A DNA stretch of 45,315 nt from an uncultured Spartobacteria bacterium (GCA_903929475.1 CAIYUV010000274.1:1-45315), one strand, 5' to 3'. Positions 6,998-16,468 are shown, counted from the first letter of the stretch. Translations and numbers: made by a program. The notes: generated by a model from the letters alone, not told the origin.

Positions 6998-9943
6998 TCA
7001 GTTTTTGTAGGGCATAGTGCCGTTTGCGTTCACTTTGTAGTCGAAGTGTTCGATGTATTCGGGGCCGGGGAGGAAGGCGTCTTCGTTGGCTTTGAGTTTA
7101 CGTGAAAGCCATGCGTCGAGGTCGGCTTGCAACGCGGCGTGGGCGGGCTGGTTGACGAGGTTGATTTGCTGGTAGGGGTCCGTCTCGTTGTCGAAGAGGA
7201 GCCACGGGCCGGAGAGATCGCGCACGTAGGTGTAACGCGTCGTGCGAAGGCCGCGGTATTCCTTTCCTCCGATGCGGCGCTCGAATTCGCCGAAAGGCGC
7301 GACGCATGTGAGCACCGTGGCGCCGTCGCCGGGATTGGGGCCGCCGCGTATGTAGGCGCTGTAGTCGAGTCCCTCGACGCTGTGCGGAATGCGGACTTTT
7401 GTGAGGCCGAGGAGCGTGGGCATCACGTCTTCGGAATTGATCGGTGCATCGAGCTGGCGCGCTTCTTTTCCAAGTCCGGTAGGCCAGCGGATGAGCATGG
7501 GCACGCGCGCGGATTCATCGAATGGCTTTTGTTTTTTCCAAAGACCCTGCGAGCCGAGCATGTCGCCGTGGTCGGATGTGAAAACTACGATGGTATTTTC
7601 GGCGAGACCGCTTTCGCGCAATGCATTCAGAATTTCCCCCATCGCGTCGTCGAGCGCGGAGCAATGCGCGTAGTAGCCTGCGAGATTTTTGCGCGCCTCG
7701 GCCTCGACTTTCGCAGGGACGTTGGGACGCAGCGTGAGTTTCGCCGGGTCGTAAAGTGCGCGGTATTTCGGCGGCGCGGTGATATAGGGATCGTGCGGCG
7801 GGCCCCACGCGAGCCAGAGCAAGAAGGGTTTTTCGATGTTTTTCCGGGTGCGAATGTATTCGCAGGCGTCGTGAGTTTGATCGAGCGCGTCATAGCCCGA
7901 CCAGTGGAGTTTTTCCGAGGTATCGCCATAGTAAATCGAGTCGGTGTAGTTGTGCGTGCATTCGAGCACCTTCCAATAATCAAAGCCCTGCCGCCGTTCG
8001 CGCGGAATGAAATTTGAGCGCCCGTTTCCATCAATGTGCCACTTGCCAATCGCCGCCGTGTCCCAGCCCGCGACATCGAACACCTTCGCGAGCGAGACTG
8101 CTGCGGGGTTCAATTGCACGTCGTTGAGAAAGACACCGTGCGTAAGCGGGCGCTGGCCGGTGAGCAATGAGGCGCGCGTCGGCGAGCAGACGGGCATCCC
8201 CGCGACGGCGTTGACAAAGCGCACGCTCTCTGCCGCGAGTTTGTCGAAGTTGGGTGTATTCACGTTGGGGTCACCAGCAAAACCAAACGCCTGCGGGCGC
8301 CACTGGTCGGCGATGACGAAGACGATGCTGGGCTTCGGCGCAGGCACGGGCTGCGGGTGGTCCGGCGTCACGTCCTTTTTCGCCTGGGCGCTGTATTCCT
8401 CGGTCTGGCGCGTCCATTCGGCAGCGAGTTCGCGCACCTTCTCGGGTTTTTCGGCTGCGAGATTTTTGGTTTCCGAACGATCCACGCTGACGTCGTAAAG
8501 TTCCCACGGGCTGTCCTTCCCATCGGTCACGATTTTCCAGTCACCCATCCGCAGTGCGCGATTGCCTTCGTGCATCCACCAGAGCGAATCGTGCTTCATC
8601 GCGCCGTCCTTCGCAAAAAGTGGCACGAGGCTTTTACCCGGCAATGGTGGTGCGGATGCATCGGGCTGCTTTGCAGCAGCACCCGTTATTTCGAGAATCG
8701 TCGGCACGATGTCCACGATGTGACCGGGTGTTGTTCGCAGTTCGCCATGCGCCTTGATACCAAGCGGCCAGTGCACGATGAGCGGCGTCGAGATGCCGCC
8801 CTCCTGGAGCCACGTCTTGTGCCGGCGAAACGGCGTGTTCGCCATGCTCGACCAACCCGGCCCGAGACTCAGAAAAGTCGCGCCTGTGCCGCACTGGGCC
8901 TCCGGGTCGTGCCCGCTGCCCTGCACCATCATCTCGGCGCTCGCACCGTTGTCGGAGAGAAAAAGGACGAGCGTGTTTTCCAGCGCACCCATCGTGCGGA
9001 GTTGCGTGAGCACCCGACCTATTTCGCGATCCATCCGATCCACCATCGCCGCGTGAACCGCCATTTTCCCCGCCTGAAACTCGCGCTGCGACTTACTGAG
9101 TCCATCCCACGGCAGCGGACGGTTCACTTCGTTCGGCCCGAATTTCTGCATCGCCGCCGGAAATGCATACGGCGGCCCAATCTCCCGCTCGATGGGCGAC
9201 AACGCGCTGCCCCCGATTCCCATCGCGTGCATCCGCTGCCAGCGTTCCTCACGCATCGCGTCCCAGCCTCGCAGATACTTTTCCTTGTAGCGTGCGATGT
9301 CCTCCGCCGGTGCTTGCAATGGGAAGTGCGGGGCGGTGAAGGCGAGAAACTCAAAGAACGGCTGAACGCTGTATTTTTCCGCGTGTTCGCGCAGACATTT
9401 GATCGCGTGGTCGGCAATCGCCTTCGTGGCGTAGTAGCCGCTTTCGGGATCCACAGGCGGTTGCGCCACATCCTCCTCGGTGTGATAGCGCGGTGTGAAA
9501 TACCGATCGTGATCCGTGAGATTATAAGAATGATCGAAGCCGTTCTGCATCGGCTTTCCATCCACGTGCCACTTGCCCGAATGATACGAGCGATAGCCGA
9601 GCGGCCTCAGCAAATCCGGCAGCAATTTCGCCCATGCCGGACGCGTTCCTCGCAGACCGCTCTTCACATCCGGCACCGTGTCGCGCCGCACCTGCTGCGC
9701 GTAGTAGCCGGTGAGAATCGCCGCGCGCGACGGCCAGCAGCGCGCCGTGTTGTAAAATTGCGTGAAGCGCAATCCATCCTTTGCCAGTGCGTCGAGATTC
9801 GGCGTAGAAATCTCACTGCCATAGCAGCCCAAGTCCGAATAACCCATATCATCCGCCACGATGAGCAAAACATTGGGCTTCGCTGACTCTGCGGTGTGAA
9901 GTGCAGCGAACATCAAAACAAAGACGGCGAGGAGCGATTTCAT
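6998..9943 (-). CDS. Secreted double-domain sulfatase (two arylsulfatase modules in one chain)
   Basis: 981 residues from the ATG at 9943, chosen because it gives a clean signal peptide (MKSLLAVFVLMFAALHTAESA); the frame runs upstream to 10015 without one. Module 1 (about residues 22-530) has metal ligands in IVADDMGYSDLG and the formylglycine site CWPSR (Cys69), then HSGKWHVDG and FLSDNGASAE. After a proline-rich linker (near base 8340), module 2 begins KPSIVFVIADQW, with its own formylglycine site CSPTR (near residue 583), IGKWHIDG and FTSDHGDMLGSQG. Both modules keep the C-x-P-S/T-R maturation site, so both may be active. Typical sulfatases are 450-550 residues. Module 1 closely resembles the sulfatase at 10818-12458. 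No maturase gene is seen. Likely periplasmic or exported, removing sulfate esters from glycans. Confidence 0.9.
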   Translation of the reverse strand: MKSLLAVFVLMFAALHTAESAKPNVLLIVADDMGYSDLGCYGSEISTPNLDALAKDGLRFTQFYNTARCWPSRAAILTGYYAQQVRRDTVPDVKSGLRGTRPAWAKLLPDLLRPLGYRSYHSGKWHVDGKPMQNGFDHSYNLTDHDRYFTPRYHTEEDVAQPPVDPESGYYATKAIADHAIKCLREHAEKYSVQPFFEFLAFTAPHFPLQAPAEDIARYKEKYLRGWDAMREERWQRMHAMGIGGSALSPIEREIGPPYAFPAAMQKFGPNEVNRPLPWDGLSKSQREFQAGKMAVHAAMVDRMDREIGRVLTQLRTMGALENTLVLFLSDNGASAEMMVQGSGHDPEAQCGTGATFLSLGPGWSSMANTPFRRHKTWLQEGGISTPLIVHWPLGIKAHGELRTTPGHIVDIVPTILEITGAAAKQPDASAPPLPGKSLVPLFAKDGAMKHDSLWWMHEGNRALRMGDWKIVTDGKDSPWELYDVSVDRSETKNLAAEKPEKVRELAAEWTRQTEEYSAQAKKDVTPDHPQPVPAPKPSIVFVIADQWRPQAFGFAGDPNVNTPNFDKLAAESVRFVNAVAGMPVCSPTRASLLTGQRPLTHGVFLNDVQLNPAAVSLAKVFDVAGWDTAAIGKWHIDGNGRSNFIPRERRQGFDYWKVLECTHNYTDSIYYGDTSEKLHWSGYDALDQTHDACEYIRTRKNIEKPFLLWLAWGPPHDPYITAPPKYRALYDPAKLTLRPNVPAKVEAEARKNLAGYYAHCSALDDAMGEILNALRESGLAENTIVVFTSDHGDMLGSQGLWKKQKPFDESARVPMLIRWPTGLGKEARQLDAPINSEDVMPTLLGLTKVRIPHSVEGLDYSAYIRGGPNPGDGATVLTCVAPFGEFERRIGGKEYRGLRTTRYTYVRDLSGPWLLFDNETDPYQQINLVNQPAHAALQADLDAWLSRKLKANEDAFLPGPEYIEHFDYKVNANGTMPYKN

Positions 9944-10059
9944 CGGACGGCAGCAATAGCGCAGCCCGTCTCGCTGCCAAAGCTGATCTTTCATCCCTGC
10001 CCGAAAGCGCATCAAGAAGTGCGTTGACTAGCGCAGTGTCTGACAGCATCGTCTGACGT

Positions 10060-10305
10060 ATGAAGACCCTGCCATTGCGCGAATTATTGAGGCGGCCCGC
10101 GAGTGTGAAAAAGCTCACCGCAGCGGGACAGGACGTGCAAATCACCGACAACGGAAAACCGCTTTGGCTGGTGCGCGCCGCACGCGCAAAGACGACAGAC
10201 TCCACAAGCAATAAACTGGTGGATGAAGAGCTTGATGCGTTGCTTTCGGAGAGACGCTCAACAGTTTCATCATCGAAGCTCGTCCTTGATTCCCGCGTGC
10301 TGTGA
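10060..10305 (+). CDS. Antitoxin-like protein of a VapBC-type pair
   Basis: 81 residues with a short Phd/YefM-like N-terminal pattern (LRELLRRPASVKKLTAAGQDVQITDNGKPLWLVRAA), the 'prevent-host-death' style in which a small beta-alpha fold binds DNA; the C-terminal tail (VDEELDALLSERRST) would wrap the toxin. It overlaps the PIN gene by 4 bp (GTGA), a sign of translational coupling. The pair sits on the plus strand between two minus-strand sulfatase genes. The family call rests on the short motif and on the partner. Confidence 0.75.
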   Translation: MKTLPLRELLRRPASVKKLTAAGQDVQITDNGKPLWLVRAARAKTTDSTSNKLVDEELDALLSERRSTVSSSKLVLDSRVL

Positions 10306-10778
10306 TTTATGCGGATTCCAGCTTCCTGCTGCGTCTGCTGAGCAATGAAATCGGCTCTGCGGATGCTGTCGCAGTATTTCGCAAACTCGGACGCCCTGCG
10401 CTGGCCTTTTCACCATTACATGAAGTGGAAGTGCGCAATGCGCTCCGGGCAAAAGCTTTTTCAGAAAAACAAACCCTGCCCGCCAGCAAACGCTCCGGCG
10501 TAGATCGGGAGTTGGCAGGCTGGGAATCCCGTCTCGAACGTTTTTTGACGCGTGGCATTTTTGCCACCGTGGATGTGGATTGGAACGGTGCCGTCGCTGT
10601 TGCGCTCCGGCTCTCGAACAAACACACGCTGCGGCTCGGCACCCGCGCCTACGATATTCTTCACGTGGCATTCGCGCTGGAACTCCATTGCGGCGTCTTT
10701 GTCACGTGCGACATCCGGCAGGCAGGCATGGCAAAGTCATCCGGCCTCAAGGTCACGCTCGCGGAAGCCCACGAGTAG
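10302..10778 (+). CDS. PIN-domain ribonuclease toxin (VapC-like)
   Basis: 158 residues. The first acidic residue is in MIYADSSFLLRLL, a second in the EVEVRNALRAKAF helix, then RAYDILHVAFALELHCGVFVTCD, the usual acidic tetrad positions of PIN nucleases. VapC toxins cut tRNA or rRNA and are neutralised by the cognate antitoxin. It starts with GTG at 10302, overlapping the antitoxin stop codon. It is followed at close range by the convergent sulfatase gene. Confidence 0.88.
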   Translation: MIYADSSFLLRLLSNEIGSADAVAVFRKLGRPALAFSPLHEVEVRNALRAKAFSEKQTLPASKRSGVDRELAGWESRLERFLTRGIFATVDVDWNGAVAVALRLSNKHTLRLGTRAYDILHVAFALELHCGVFVTCDIRQAGMAKSSGLKVTLAEAHE

Positions 10779-10817
10779 CCGGGATTTTCAGCGATTGTTT
10801 TTTGAGCAAAGCGCAAA

Positions 10818-12458
10818 TCAGGGCGTCTTTGGGGGCGGAGGAGGTTGCGAGATCGGGGCGGTGAATGGAGGTGCTTCTTTTGCAGCGAGTGCGCTGTATA
10901 GGTCGGTTTGGCGTCTCCATTCTTCGGACATCTCGCGGACTTTGTCCGGCATTGCAGCGGCGAGATTTTTTGTTTCCGAACGATCCATGCTCATGTCGTA
11001 AAGCTCCCACGGACTCGCTTCGCCAGCGGCGACAATTTTCCAGTTGCCGACGCGCAGCGCACGGTTGCGTTCGTGTTTCCACCACAGCGATGCGTGTGTG
11101 ACTGCGCCGTCCTTCGCAAAAAGCGGCACAAGACTCAGTCCCGGCATCGGAGGCAATGGCGGGCCGTCCCACGTGTCGGACGGCTTTCCACCGGCCAGTT
11201 CGAGGATCGTCGGCACAAAATCAATGATGTGCGCGGGCGTGGTGCGCAATTCGCCGTGCGCAACAATGCCGCGCGGCCAGTGAACGATGAACGGTGTAGA
11301 AATTCCGCCTTCGTGAACCCATATTTTGTGACGGCGGAAAGGGGTGTTGGCAAAGCTCGACCAGCCCGGCCCGAGGCTCAGGAAAGTTGCGCCGGTGCCG
11401 CATTCGGCGTTGGGGTCGTGACCATCGCCGCGCATCATCATTTCGGCGCTCGCACCGTTGTCGGAGAGGAAAAAGATGAGCGTGTTTTCCATCGCGCCCA
11501 TCGCGCGAAGTTGCGCAAGCACGCGACCGATTTCGTGATCCATCCGATCCACCATCGCAGCATGAACGGCCATTTTCGCCGCCTGAAACTCGCGCTGCGA
11601 CTGACTCAATTCATCCCACGGCAACGGACGGTTCACTTCGTTAGGGCCAAGCCTTTGTATCGCTGCAGGAAAATCATACGGTGGCCCGACTTCGCGCTCG
11701 ATGGCGGAAAGTGCGCTACCGCCGATTCCCATCGCGTGCATTCGCTGCCAGCGATCCTCTCGCATCGCGTCCCAGCCTCGCAGATACTTGTCCTTGTAGC
11801 GCGCGATGTCCTCGGGCGGTGCTTGCAGAGGAAAGTGCGGCGCGGTGAAGGCGAGATAGCTGAAGAACGGCTGCGCGCTGTATTTCTCGGCGTGTTCGCG
11901 CAGGCATTTGATCGCGTGGTCCGCGAAAGCCGTGCTCGAATAATAGCCGGTGTCTTTCGCAACGGGCGGCAGCGGCACATCTTCCTCCGAGTGCGCACGC
12001 GGCCCGAAGTGCCGGTCATAATCCTCGATGCGATACGAATGATCGAAACCGTTCTGCAACGGCCTGCCGTCAATATGCCACTTGCCGGAATGATACGAAC
12101 GATAGCCGAGCGGCCTCAGCATTTCCGGTAGCAGGCGACCCCACGGCGGACGCGGTGCTAGACCGCCGCTACGAACGCCGGGCACCGTATCGCGACAGAC
12201 CTCCTGAGCGTAGTAGCCGGTGAGAATCGCCGCGCGCGACGGCCAGCAGCGCGCAGTGTTGTAGAATTGCGTGAAGCGCAGTCCGTCCTTCGCGAGCGCG
12301 TCGAGATTCGGCGTGGAAATCTCGCTGCCGTAGCAGCCCAAATCCGAATAACCCAAATCATCCGAGAGGATGAGCAGGATGTTCGGTCTCGGCGGCTCGG
12401 CGGCGTGCAGTGATGCTGCAAGCAACACGAGGTATGTAAAAAACGCCCCTACTTTCAT
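10818..12458 (-). CDS. Secreted sulfatase, paralogue of module 1 of the double sulfatase
   Basis: 546 residues from the ATG at 12458, giving signal peptide MKVGAFFTYLVLLAASLHA; a start at 12479 is possible but would overlap the upstream stop. It carries ILSDDLGYSDLG, the formylglycine site CWPSR (Cys71), YHSGKWHIDGRP and FLSDNGASAEMM, all type I sulfatase signatures. It matches residues 22-530 of the 6998-9943 product almost throughout, including long identical stretches around the active site, so a recent tandem duplication is likely. The C terminus ends in a proline-rich tail exactly where the other protein continues into a second module. It follows the LamG/esterase gene by 7 bp and is probably its operon partner. 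Confidence 0.93.
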   Translation of the reverse strand: MKVGAFFTYLVLLAASLHAAEPPRPNILLILSDDLGYSDLGCYGSEISTPNLDALAKDGLRFTQFYNTARCWPSRAAILTGYYAQEVCRDTVPGVRSGGLAPRPPWGRLLPEMLRPLGYRSYHSGKWHIDGRPLQNGFDHSYRIEDYDRHFGPRAHSEEDVPLPPVAKDTGYYSSTAFADHAIKCLREHAEKYSAQPFFSYLAFTAPHFPLQAPPEDIARYKDKYLRGWDAMREDRWQRMHAMGIGGSALSAIEREVGPPYDFPAAIQRLGPNEVNRPLPWDELSQSQREFQAAKMAVHAAMVDRMDHEIGRVLAQLRAMGAMENTLIFFLSDNGASAEMMMRGDGHDPNAECGTGATFLSLGPGWSSFANTPFRRHKIWVHEGGISTPFIVHWPRGIVAHGELRTTPAHIIDFVPTILELAGGKPSDTWDGPPLPPMPGLSLVPLFAKDGAVTHASLWWKHERNRALRVGNWKIVAAGEASPWELYDMSMDRSETKNLAAAMPDKVREMSEEWRRQTDLYSALAAKEAPPFTAPISQPPPPPKTP

Positions 12459-12465
12459 CTGCGCG

Positions 12466-15400
12466 CTACTTCGCAGCACCTACGATTGGCACATTGCAGA
12501 ACGTCAGCGCGGCGATGCCGTTGGTGCCGTTGAGCAGCGTGTCCTGATTCCAGGTGATCTCTTTGAGATACGTGATTTTCGTCGCGGCGGACGGCTCCTT
12601 CAATTTCAGCGTGAGCACATTTCCAGCGACGCTGCCCGAGGCGACTTTGTCCTTTTCTCCATCGAGATAGAACTGCCCGACCAGCTTGTCATCCCACGCG
12701 ACCGGTTGATCAAACTCCAGCGTGACGGTGTCCTTCGCGGCGAATGCAACCTTCTTCAAATTCGGCGGCGTGATGGATGCGGCGGGCTTTTTGCCGTAGT
12801 GATCGCGCTCGATGAGCGGCTGGATCATCCGTGCAAACTCCGCCCATCCGACGAGCGGAAAGTGGCAGCCGCCGGGCGGGCGAACGCCGAGCGTGGACAT
12901 GATGCCCATGTTGGAAAAGAGCTGCGGCAGCGTGCGCTGTTTTTCGCGGAGCATGTCGCCGGAGCCGTTGCGTCCGCCCATGCTGCATGAGTTCGGCCAG
13001 ATTTGGAAAACGTAGTAGTTCTTCACGTTCGGGAAGTCCTGTTTCCAACCTGCGGCCATCTCGATGAAGAACTCGTGGTAGGTCTCCCATCCGTAGCCGC
13101 CTGTCGGGCCGTCGGAGCCTTGATCGTTTTCGCCCTGATGCCAGAGGATCGCGCGGATGCCGTGCGTCAATTTCGCCTGCTGCACGCGCCAGAGCATCCG
13201 TCCGTAAATCGTGGTGAGGTCGGTCGGATTCCCGGCGACGCGCTGGTGCTGGTCAATGCGCGTTCCGCCGACTGCGGCGTTGATCATGAAAATCGGAACC
13301 TTCTCGCTTTCGAGCAGACGCTTCGCGAGTTCCATGCCCCACCAGCCGAGTTCGGCCTTCTCGCCTTTCTGCGCTTTCCAGACGGGCAGGCACCACAGAT
13401 TGCCCGTGTTGTCCTTCGGATTTTGCGAAGGGCGGCCATAGCTGCGAATCCACTCGCTCGTCTCGGGCGGCGATTTTTCGCCCGTGTCGGTGGCGAGCGC
13501 GTTCGATTGTCCGTCAATGATGTAGGCGTCGCCGCAGACGATGTCGTTCACCGTTTGCTGCACGGTTTCCTTGCCGCCGGCTTTCGTGCCGAACTCCACT
13601 TTGTATTTGATCAAGTCCGGCTTGAGCTGCGTCGAGAGCGCGTAGGATTTGTCGGCGGCGGGCTTGGCCGTCTCGGTCTTGATGAGTTTGTCGTCGGCGT
13701 AGAGTTTGAGGAAAACCGAGTCGGCGGCGTCGGTCAGCGTTCCATTGTAATAGAGCGTGCCCAGCCCCTTGTCGTCGCGTGCGTAAAACTGGCCGTCCTC
13801 GGGCTTCTCGTCCTTTGCAGGTATGCGCGCGAGCCACGGGTCGCTCTTCGGCTCCGTCACCATGATGTCCACGCTGTGTGAGACTGGCGAGCCGCCGTTG
13901 CTGAGCGTCGCAGTCACTGTCAGCTTTCCGCTGTTTTGCGCGCGTTTGAGAACGAGTTTGGTCGGTGTGATATCCGTAACCGCCCCTCCCGGTTCCACCC
14001 CCGTCTCCCATTCGGAGGTGTAGGTTTTGATCACCGCAATCGGACCAACCTTCCACTCCTGTCCAAAGTTTCGGGAACATTCACCCAATGTCCACATTAC
14101 CAGTTTATGTGGCATTTTCGCCAGCATCTCCTTGGTATTCGTCACCTGCGGCACCACCTCGATTGTCGTCCGCCCGTCCCAAGTCGCCGGAGCCTTCAGC
14201 GTGAAAACCGGATCAGGAATCGTCTCCTTGACCGAAATCGCAACGTCCTTCGTCTCCACCTTGTCCGCATAGACCGCCTTGCATTGCAGCGTCACCGTCT
14301 TGTCGCCCGTCACGCGGCCTGCATCGTAGGTAAATGCAAACCGATCCACCGCCACTATCTTCTCCTGCCCGTCGCTTTTCAAAATCCAATACACCTTCTG
14401 CACGCCGCCCGCTTGCGCGGTGAATGACACGCTCTTTCCCTCATCCACCGTCGCAGCCTCGGGCGTCACTTTAAACGCCGTGCCAGTGCGACCCGCTACG
14501 AGCGGCATCACCGGCCCGACGAGAGTCTGCATCGCCTTCTGGTTTTCGTGCTGGAGCTTCACCCACTCGGCGGAGCGCGTCACTTTCGAGATGCGCACTT
14601 CGTCAATGTCGCCGATGAAATTGTAGTTGTTATACCAGCCGCCGATGTAGAGCCGCGCCGGAGTCTTGATCGCGAGCGGAGCGTTCGGTGTCTTCGAGGT
14701 GTTGCTGAGTTCGCCGTTCACGTAGATGCGCGAATCGCCCTGCTGATACGTGTGGACGATGTGGATCCATTCGTTCATCGGCAGCCGGCCCTCGCTCGCC
14801 ACGTCCGCGCCGGAGAAATAGCACTCCATCTTCACGTGCGGCGGACTTTGGAAATGCATCACCACCTTGCCCTGCCCATGTTCATTGCCCCACGCGAGCG
14901 CCTGGCCATTCGACTTCTCCGCACGAATCCACGCCTCGGTCGTGTGTGGACCGGCGCCCACGGGATAGTTCTCGATTTTCTCGCCGCAAAAAATCCCCTG
15001 CTTGCCCGCGAGATGACGCGCCGTGCCGATCATCCCCGCAGTCGCCGTCGTGCCGACATCCTTCGCCTCCACCGAGCCCGCTTCGTCCGTCACCACATCG
15101 CCCATGTGAAACACGCTCAGGTAGCCGTTCGTTTCATTGAACACCGCCTTGCCGTTCGACTCGCTCGCAGCGTCCGCCTTTCCCCACAACATACGGATCT
15201 CCTGCCGCGCATTGCCTTCGATTTTCGGCACGCGCACCCAGATGCTCGCCTCGCCCTTCACCACATCCCACTGCTCGATTTGATAAGCCAGCGGCACACC
15301 CGATGCGTTGGTAAAACGAACATCCTCCCCGTTCGCCTTCGCCTTGCTGAAATCGAACCAGTCCTTGTTCAGGCGCACCAGCACCGGAAAATCCTCCACG

Positions 15401-15567
15401 CTCGTGCCTGCGGGGAGACTCGCTCCCTCCGGTGTTGTGAGGATGAACATCGAGCCCGACTGCTGCCAGCCCGCGTAAGGTGAGTCGCCCGGCTTTGCCT
15501 GCGCCACCGCGAACTGCGGCAGTAAAAGTGCGACGAGGGTGAGTAGCTTGAAGGTGCGTTGTTTCAT
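12466..15567 (-). CDS. Secreted LamG/DUF2341 protein with C-terminal sialate O-acetylesterase (SASA) domain
   Basis: About 1033 residues from the ATG at 15567, which gives signal peptide MKQRTFKLLTLVALLLPQFAVA. Domains in order: DUF2341-like (VLVRLNKDWFDFSKAKANGEDVRF), a LamG/concanavalin-type jelly roll (HTTEAWIRAEKSNG to VRISKVTRSAEWVKLQHE, about residues 180-350), Ig-like segments, then an SGNH-type esterase domain with IDGQSNA (near 686), INAAVGGTRID, LWHQGEND (near 809) and GGCHFP (near 902). SASA enzymes remove O-acetyl groups from sialic acids or plant glycans. The usual DxxH appears as GGCHFP, so the third catalytic position is uncertain. It lies between ThuA (4 bp) and a sulfatase (7 bp): one operon, for glycans that are probably both acetylated and sulfated. 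Confidence 0.87.
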   Translation of the reverse strand: MKQRTFKLLTLVALLLPQFAVAQAKPGDSPYAGWQQSGSMFILTTPEGASLPAGTSVEDFPVLVRLNKDWFDFSKAKANGEDVRFTNASGVPLAYQIEQWDVVKGEASIWVRVPKIEGNARQEIRMLWGKADAASESNGKAVFNETNGYLSVFHMGDVVTDEAGSVEAKDVGTTATAGMIGTARHLAGKQGIFCGEKIENYPVGAGPHTTEAWIRAEKSNGQALAWGNEHGQGKVVMHFQSPPHVKMECYFSGADVASEGRLPMNEWIHIVHTYQQGDSRIYVNGELSNTSKTPNAPLAIKTPARLYIGGWYNNYNFIGDIDEVRISKVTRSAEWVKLQHENQKAMQTLVGPVMPLVAGRTGTAFKVTPEAATVDEGKSVSFTAQAGGVQKVYWILKSDGQEKIVAVDRFAFTYDAGRVTGDKTVTLQCKAVYADKVETKDVAISVKETIPDPVFTLKAPATWDGRTTIEVVPQVTNTKEMLAKMPHKLVMWTLGECSRNFGQEWKVGPIAVIKTYTSEWETGVEPGGAVTDITPTKLVLKRAQNSGKLTVTATLSNGGSPVSHSVDIMVTEPKSDPWLARIPAKDEKPEDGQFYARDDKGLGTLYYNGTLTDAADSVFLKLYADDKLIKTETAKPAADKSYALSTQLKPDLIKYKVEFGTKAGGKETVQQTVNDIVCGDAYIIDGQSNALATDTGEKSPPETSEWIRSYGRPSQNPKDNTGNLWCLPVWKAQKGEKAELGWWGMELAKRLLESEKVPIFMINAAVGGTRIDQHQRVAGNPTDLTTIYGRMLWRVQQAKLTHGIRAILWHQGENDQGSDGPTGGYGWETYHEFFIEMAAGWKQDFPNVKNYYVFQIWPNSCSMGGRNGSGDMLREKQRTLPQLFSNMGIMSTLGVRPPGGCHFPLVGWAEFARMIQPLIERDHYGKKPAASITPPNLKKVAFAAKDTVTLEFDQPVAWDDKLVGQFYLDGEKDKVASGSVAGNVLTLKLKEPSAATKITYLKEITWNQDTLLNGTNGIAALTFCNVPIVGAAK

Positions 15568-15571
15568 AAAA

Positions 15572-16468
15572 TCATTTCTGCGGAGCCAGCCAGCGCGTGG
15601 CATTTTCGATCACGCGCAGCGGCTCGGCTTGTTTGAAAACGGGATAAATTTCGTGGCCGGGACGGAAGTAGAACACGCGGCCCTTGCCCACCTGCCATGC
15701 GCAGCCACTGCGGAAGTGCTCGCCCTTGTCCCAACGTTCCTCAAACACCACCGCATCCGGCTTCGGCACGTGGAACGGCTCGTCATACATCTCCGTCTGC
15801 TTCACGTCCCAATTCAGCGGCAGCCCGGCGGCGATCGGATGCTCCGGTAGCAGCGTCGTCATGTGACTCGGCGCGCCATCGCCACGGTATGCCGGGAAAA
15901 TGCAGCCCGGTAGCGTCAGCTTCCACACATCGCCCTCGTGGACGAGCGAAGGCGTCAGTGGCGCATCGCGACGCGGCACCTTGCCGAGAGGGTTGTGGTT
16001 AAAATATTCAAACTTCGCAGTCGCACGCTCCTCGGCGGGAATCTGCGCCAGCGCATCGTCCTTCGCGCGCTCCTGCATCAGCCGCACAAACGGACGCGAC
16101 CAATGCGCCGAGTGCAACGCCGCAAAGCCGAGCCGCCCGTCGCGCACCCGCGTCACCACACGCTCCACATTTTCCGCCAGCACCGCCGGATTTCGCACAT
16201 GCCCCCACCAAATCACCACATCCGCGTCATCGAGCGTCGCCTCATCCAGCCCCTGCGACGGCGAATTGATCGAAACACTCTTCACCACAAAACCGGGCAG
16301 CGTCGCGAGGTGCGCCGCGATGGTCTCGCCGAGAAACTTGTCACCATAAGCCTGCTTCTGCTCCGGCTGCTGCTCATCCCAAACGAGCACGCGAATCGGG
16401 CGCGGCTCCACAGCGTGAAGCACGGCAACCACCGAAAACAGTCCGGCGAAGACGAAGGAAATTTTCAT
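15572..16468 (-). CDS. ThuA domain-containing protein, exported
   Basis: 298 residues from the ATG at 16468 with signal peptide MKISFVFAGLFSVVAVLHA. The class-I glutamine-amidotransferase-like ThuA fold shows as IRVLVWDEQQPEQKQAYG, DADVVIWWGHVRNP, FAALHSAHWS and GKGRVFYFRPGHEIYP. ThuA-like proteins are found in sugar utilisation clusters (trehalose and similar); their reaction is still unclear, though some act on 3-keto sugars. First gene of the probable operon ThuA - LamG/SASA - sulfatase, with 4-bp and 7-bp spacing. The 203 bp upstream hold an inverted repeat and the stop of the ArsR-type gene. Confidence 0.9.
   Translation of the reverse strand: MKISFVFAGLFSVVAVLHAVEPRPIRVLVWDEQQPEQKQAYGDKFLGETIAAHLATLPGFVVKSVSINSPSQGLDEATLDDADVVIWWGHVRNPAVLAENVERVVTRVRDGRLGFAALHSAHWSRPFVRLMQERAKDDALAQIPAEERATAKFEYFNHNPLGKVPRRDAPLTPSLVHEGDVWKLTLPGCIFPAYRGDGAPSHMTTLLPEHPIAAGLPLNWDVKQTEMYDEPFHVPKPDAVVFEERWDKGEHFRSGCAWQVGKGRVFYFRPGHEIYPVFKQAEPLRVIENATRWLAPQK

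Noticed and set aside
8357-9886. Long open frame of 509 codons on the plus strand
   Set aside because: It is antisense to module 1 of the double sulfatase and has low-complexity Arg/His content; it arises from the G+C-rich codon usage of the real gene.
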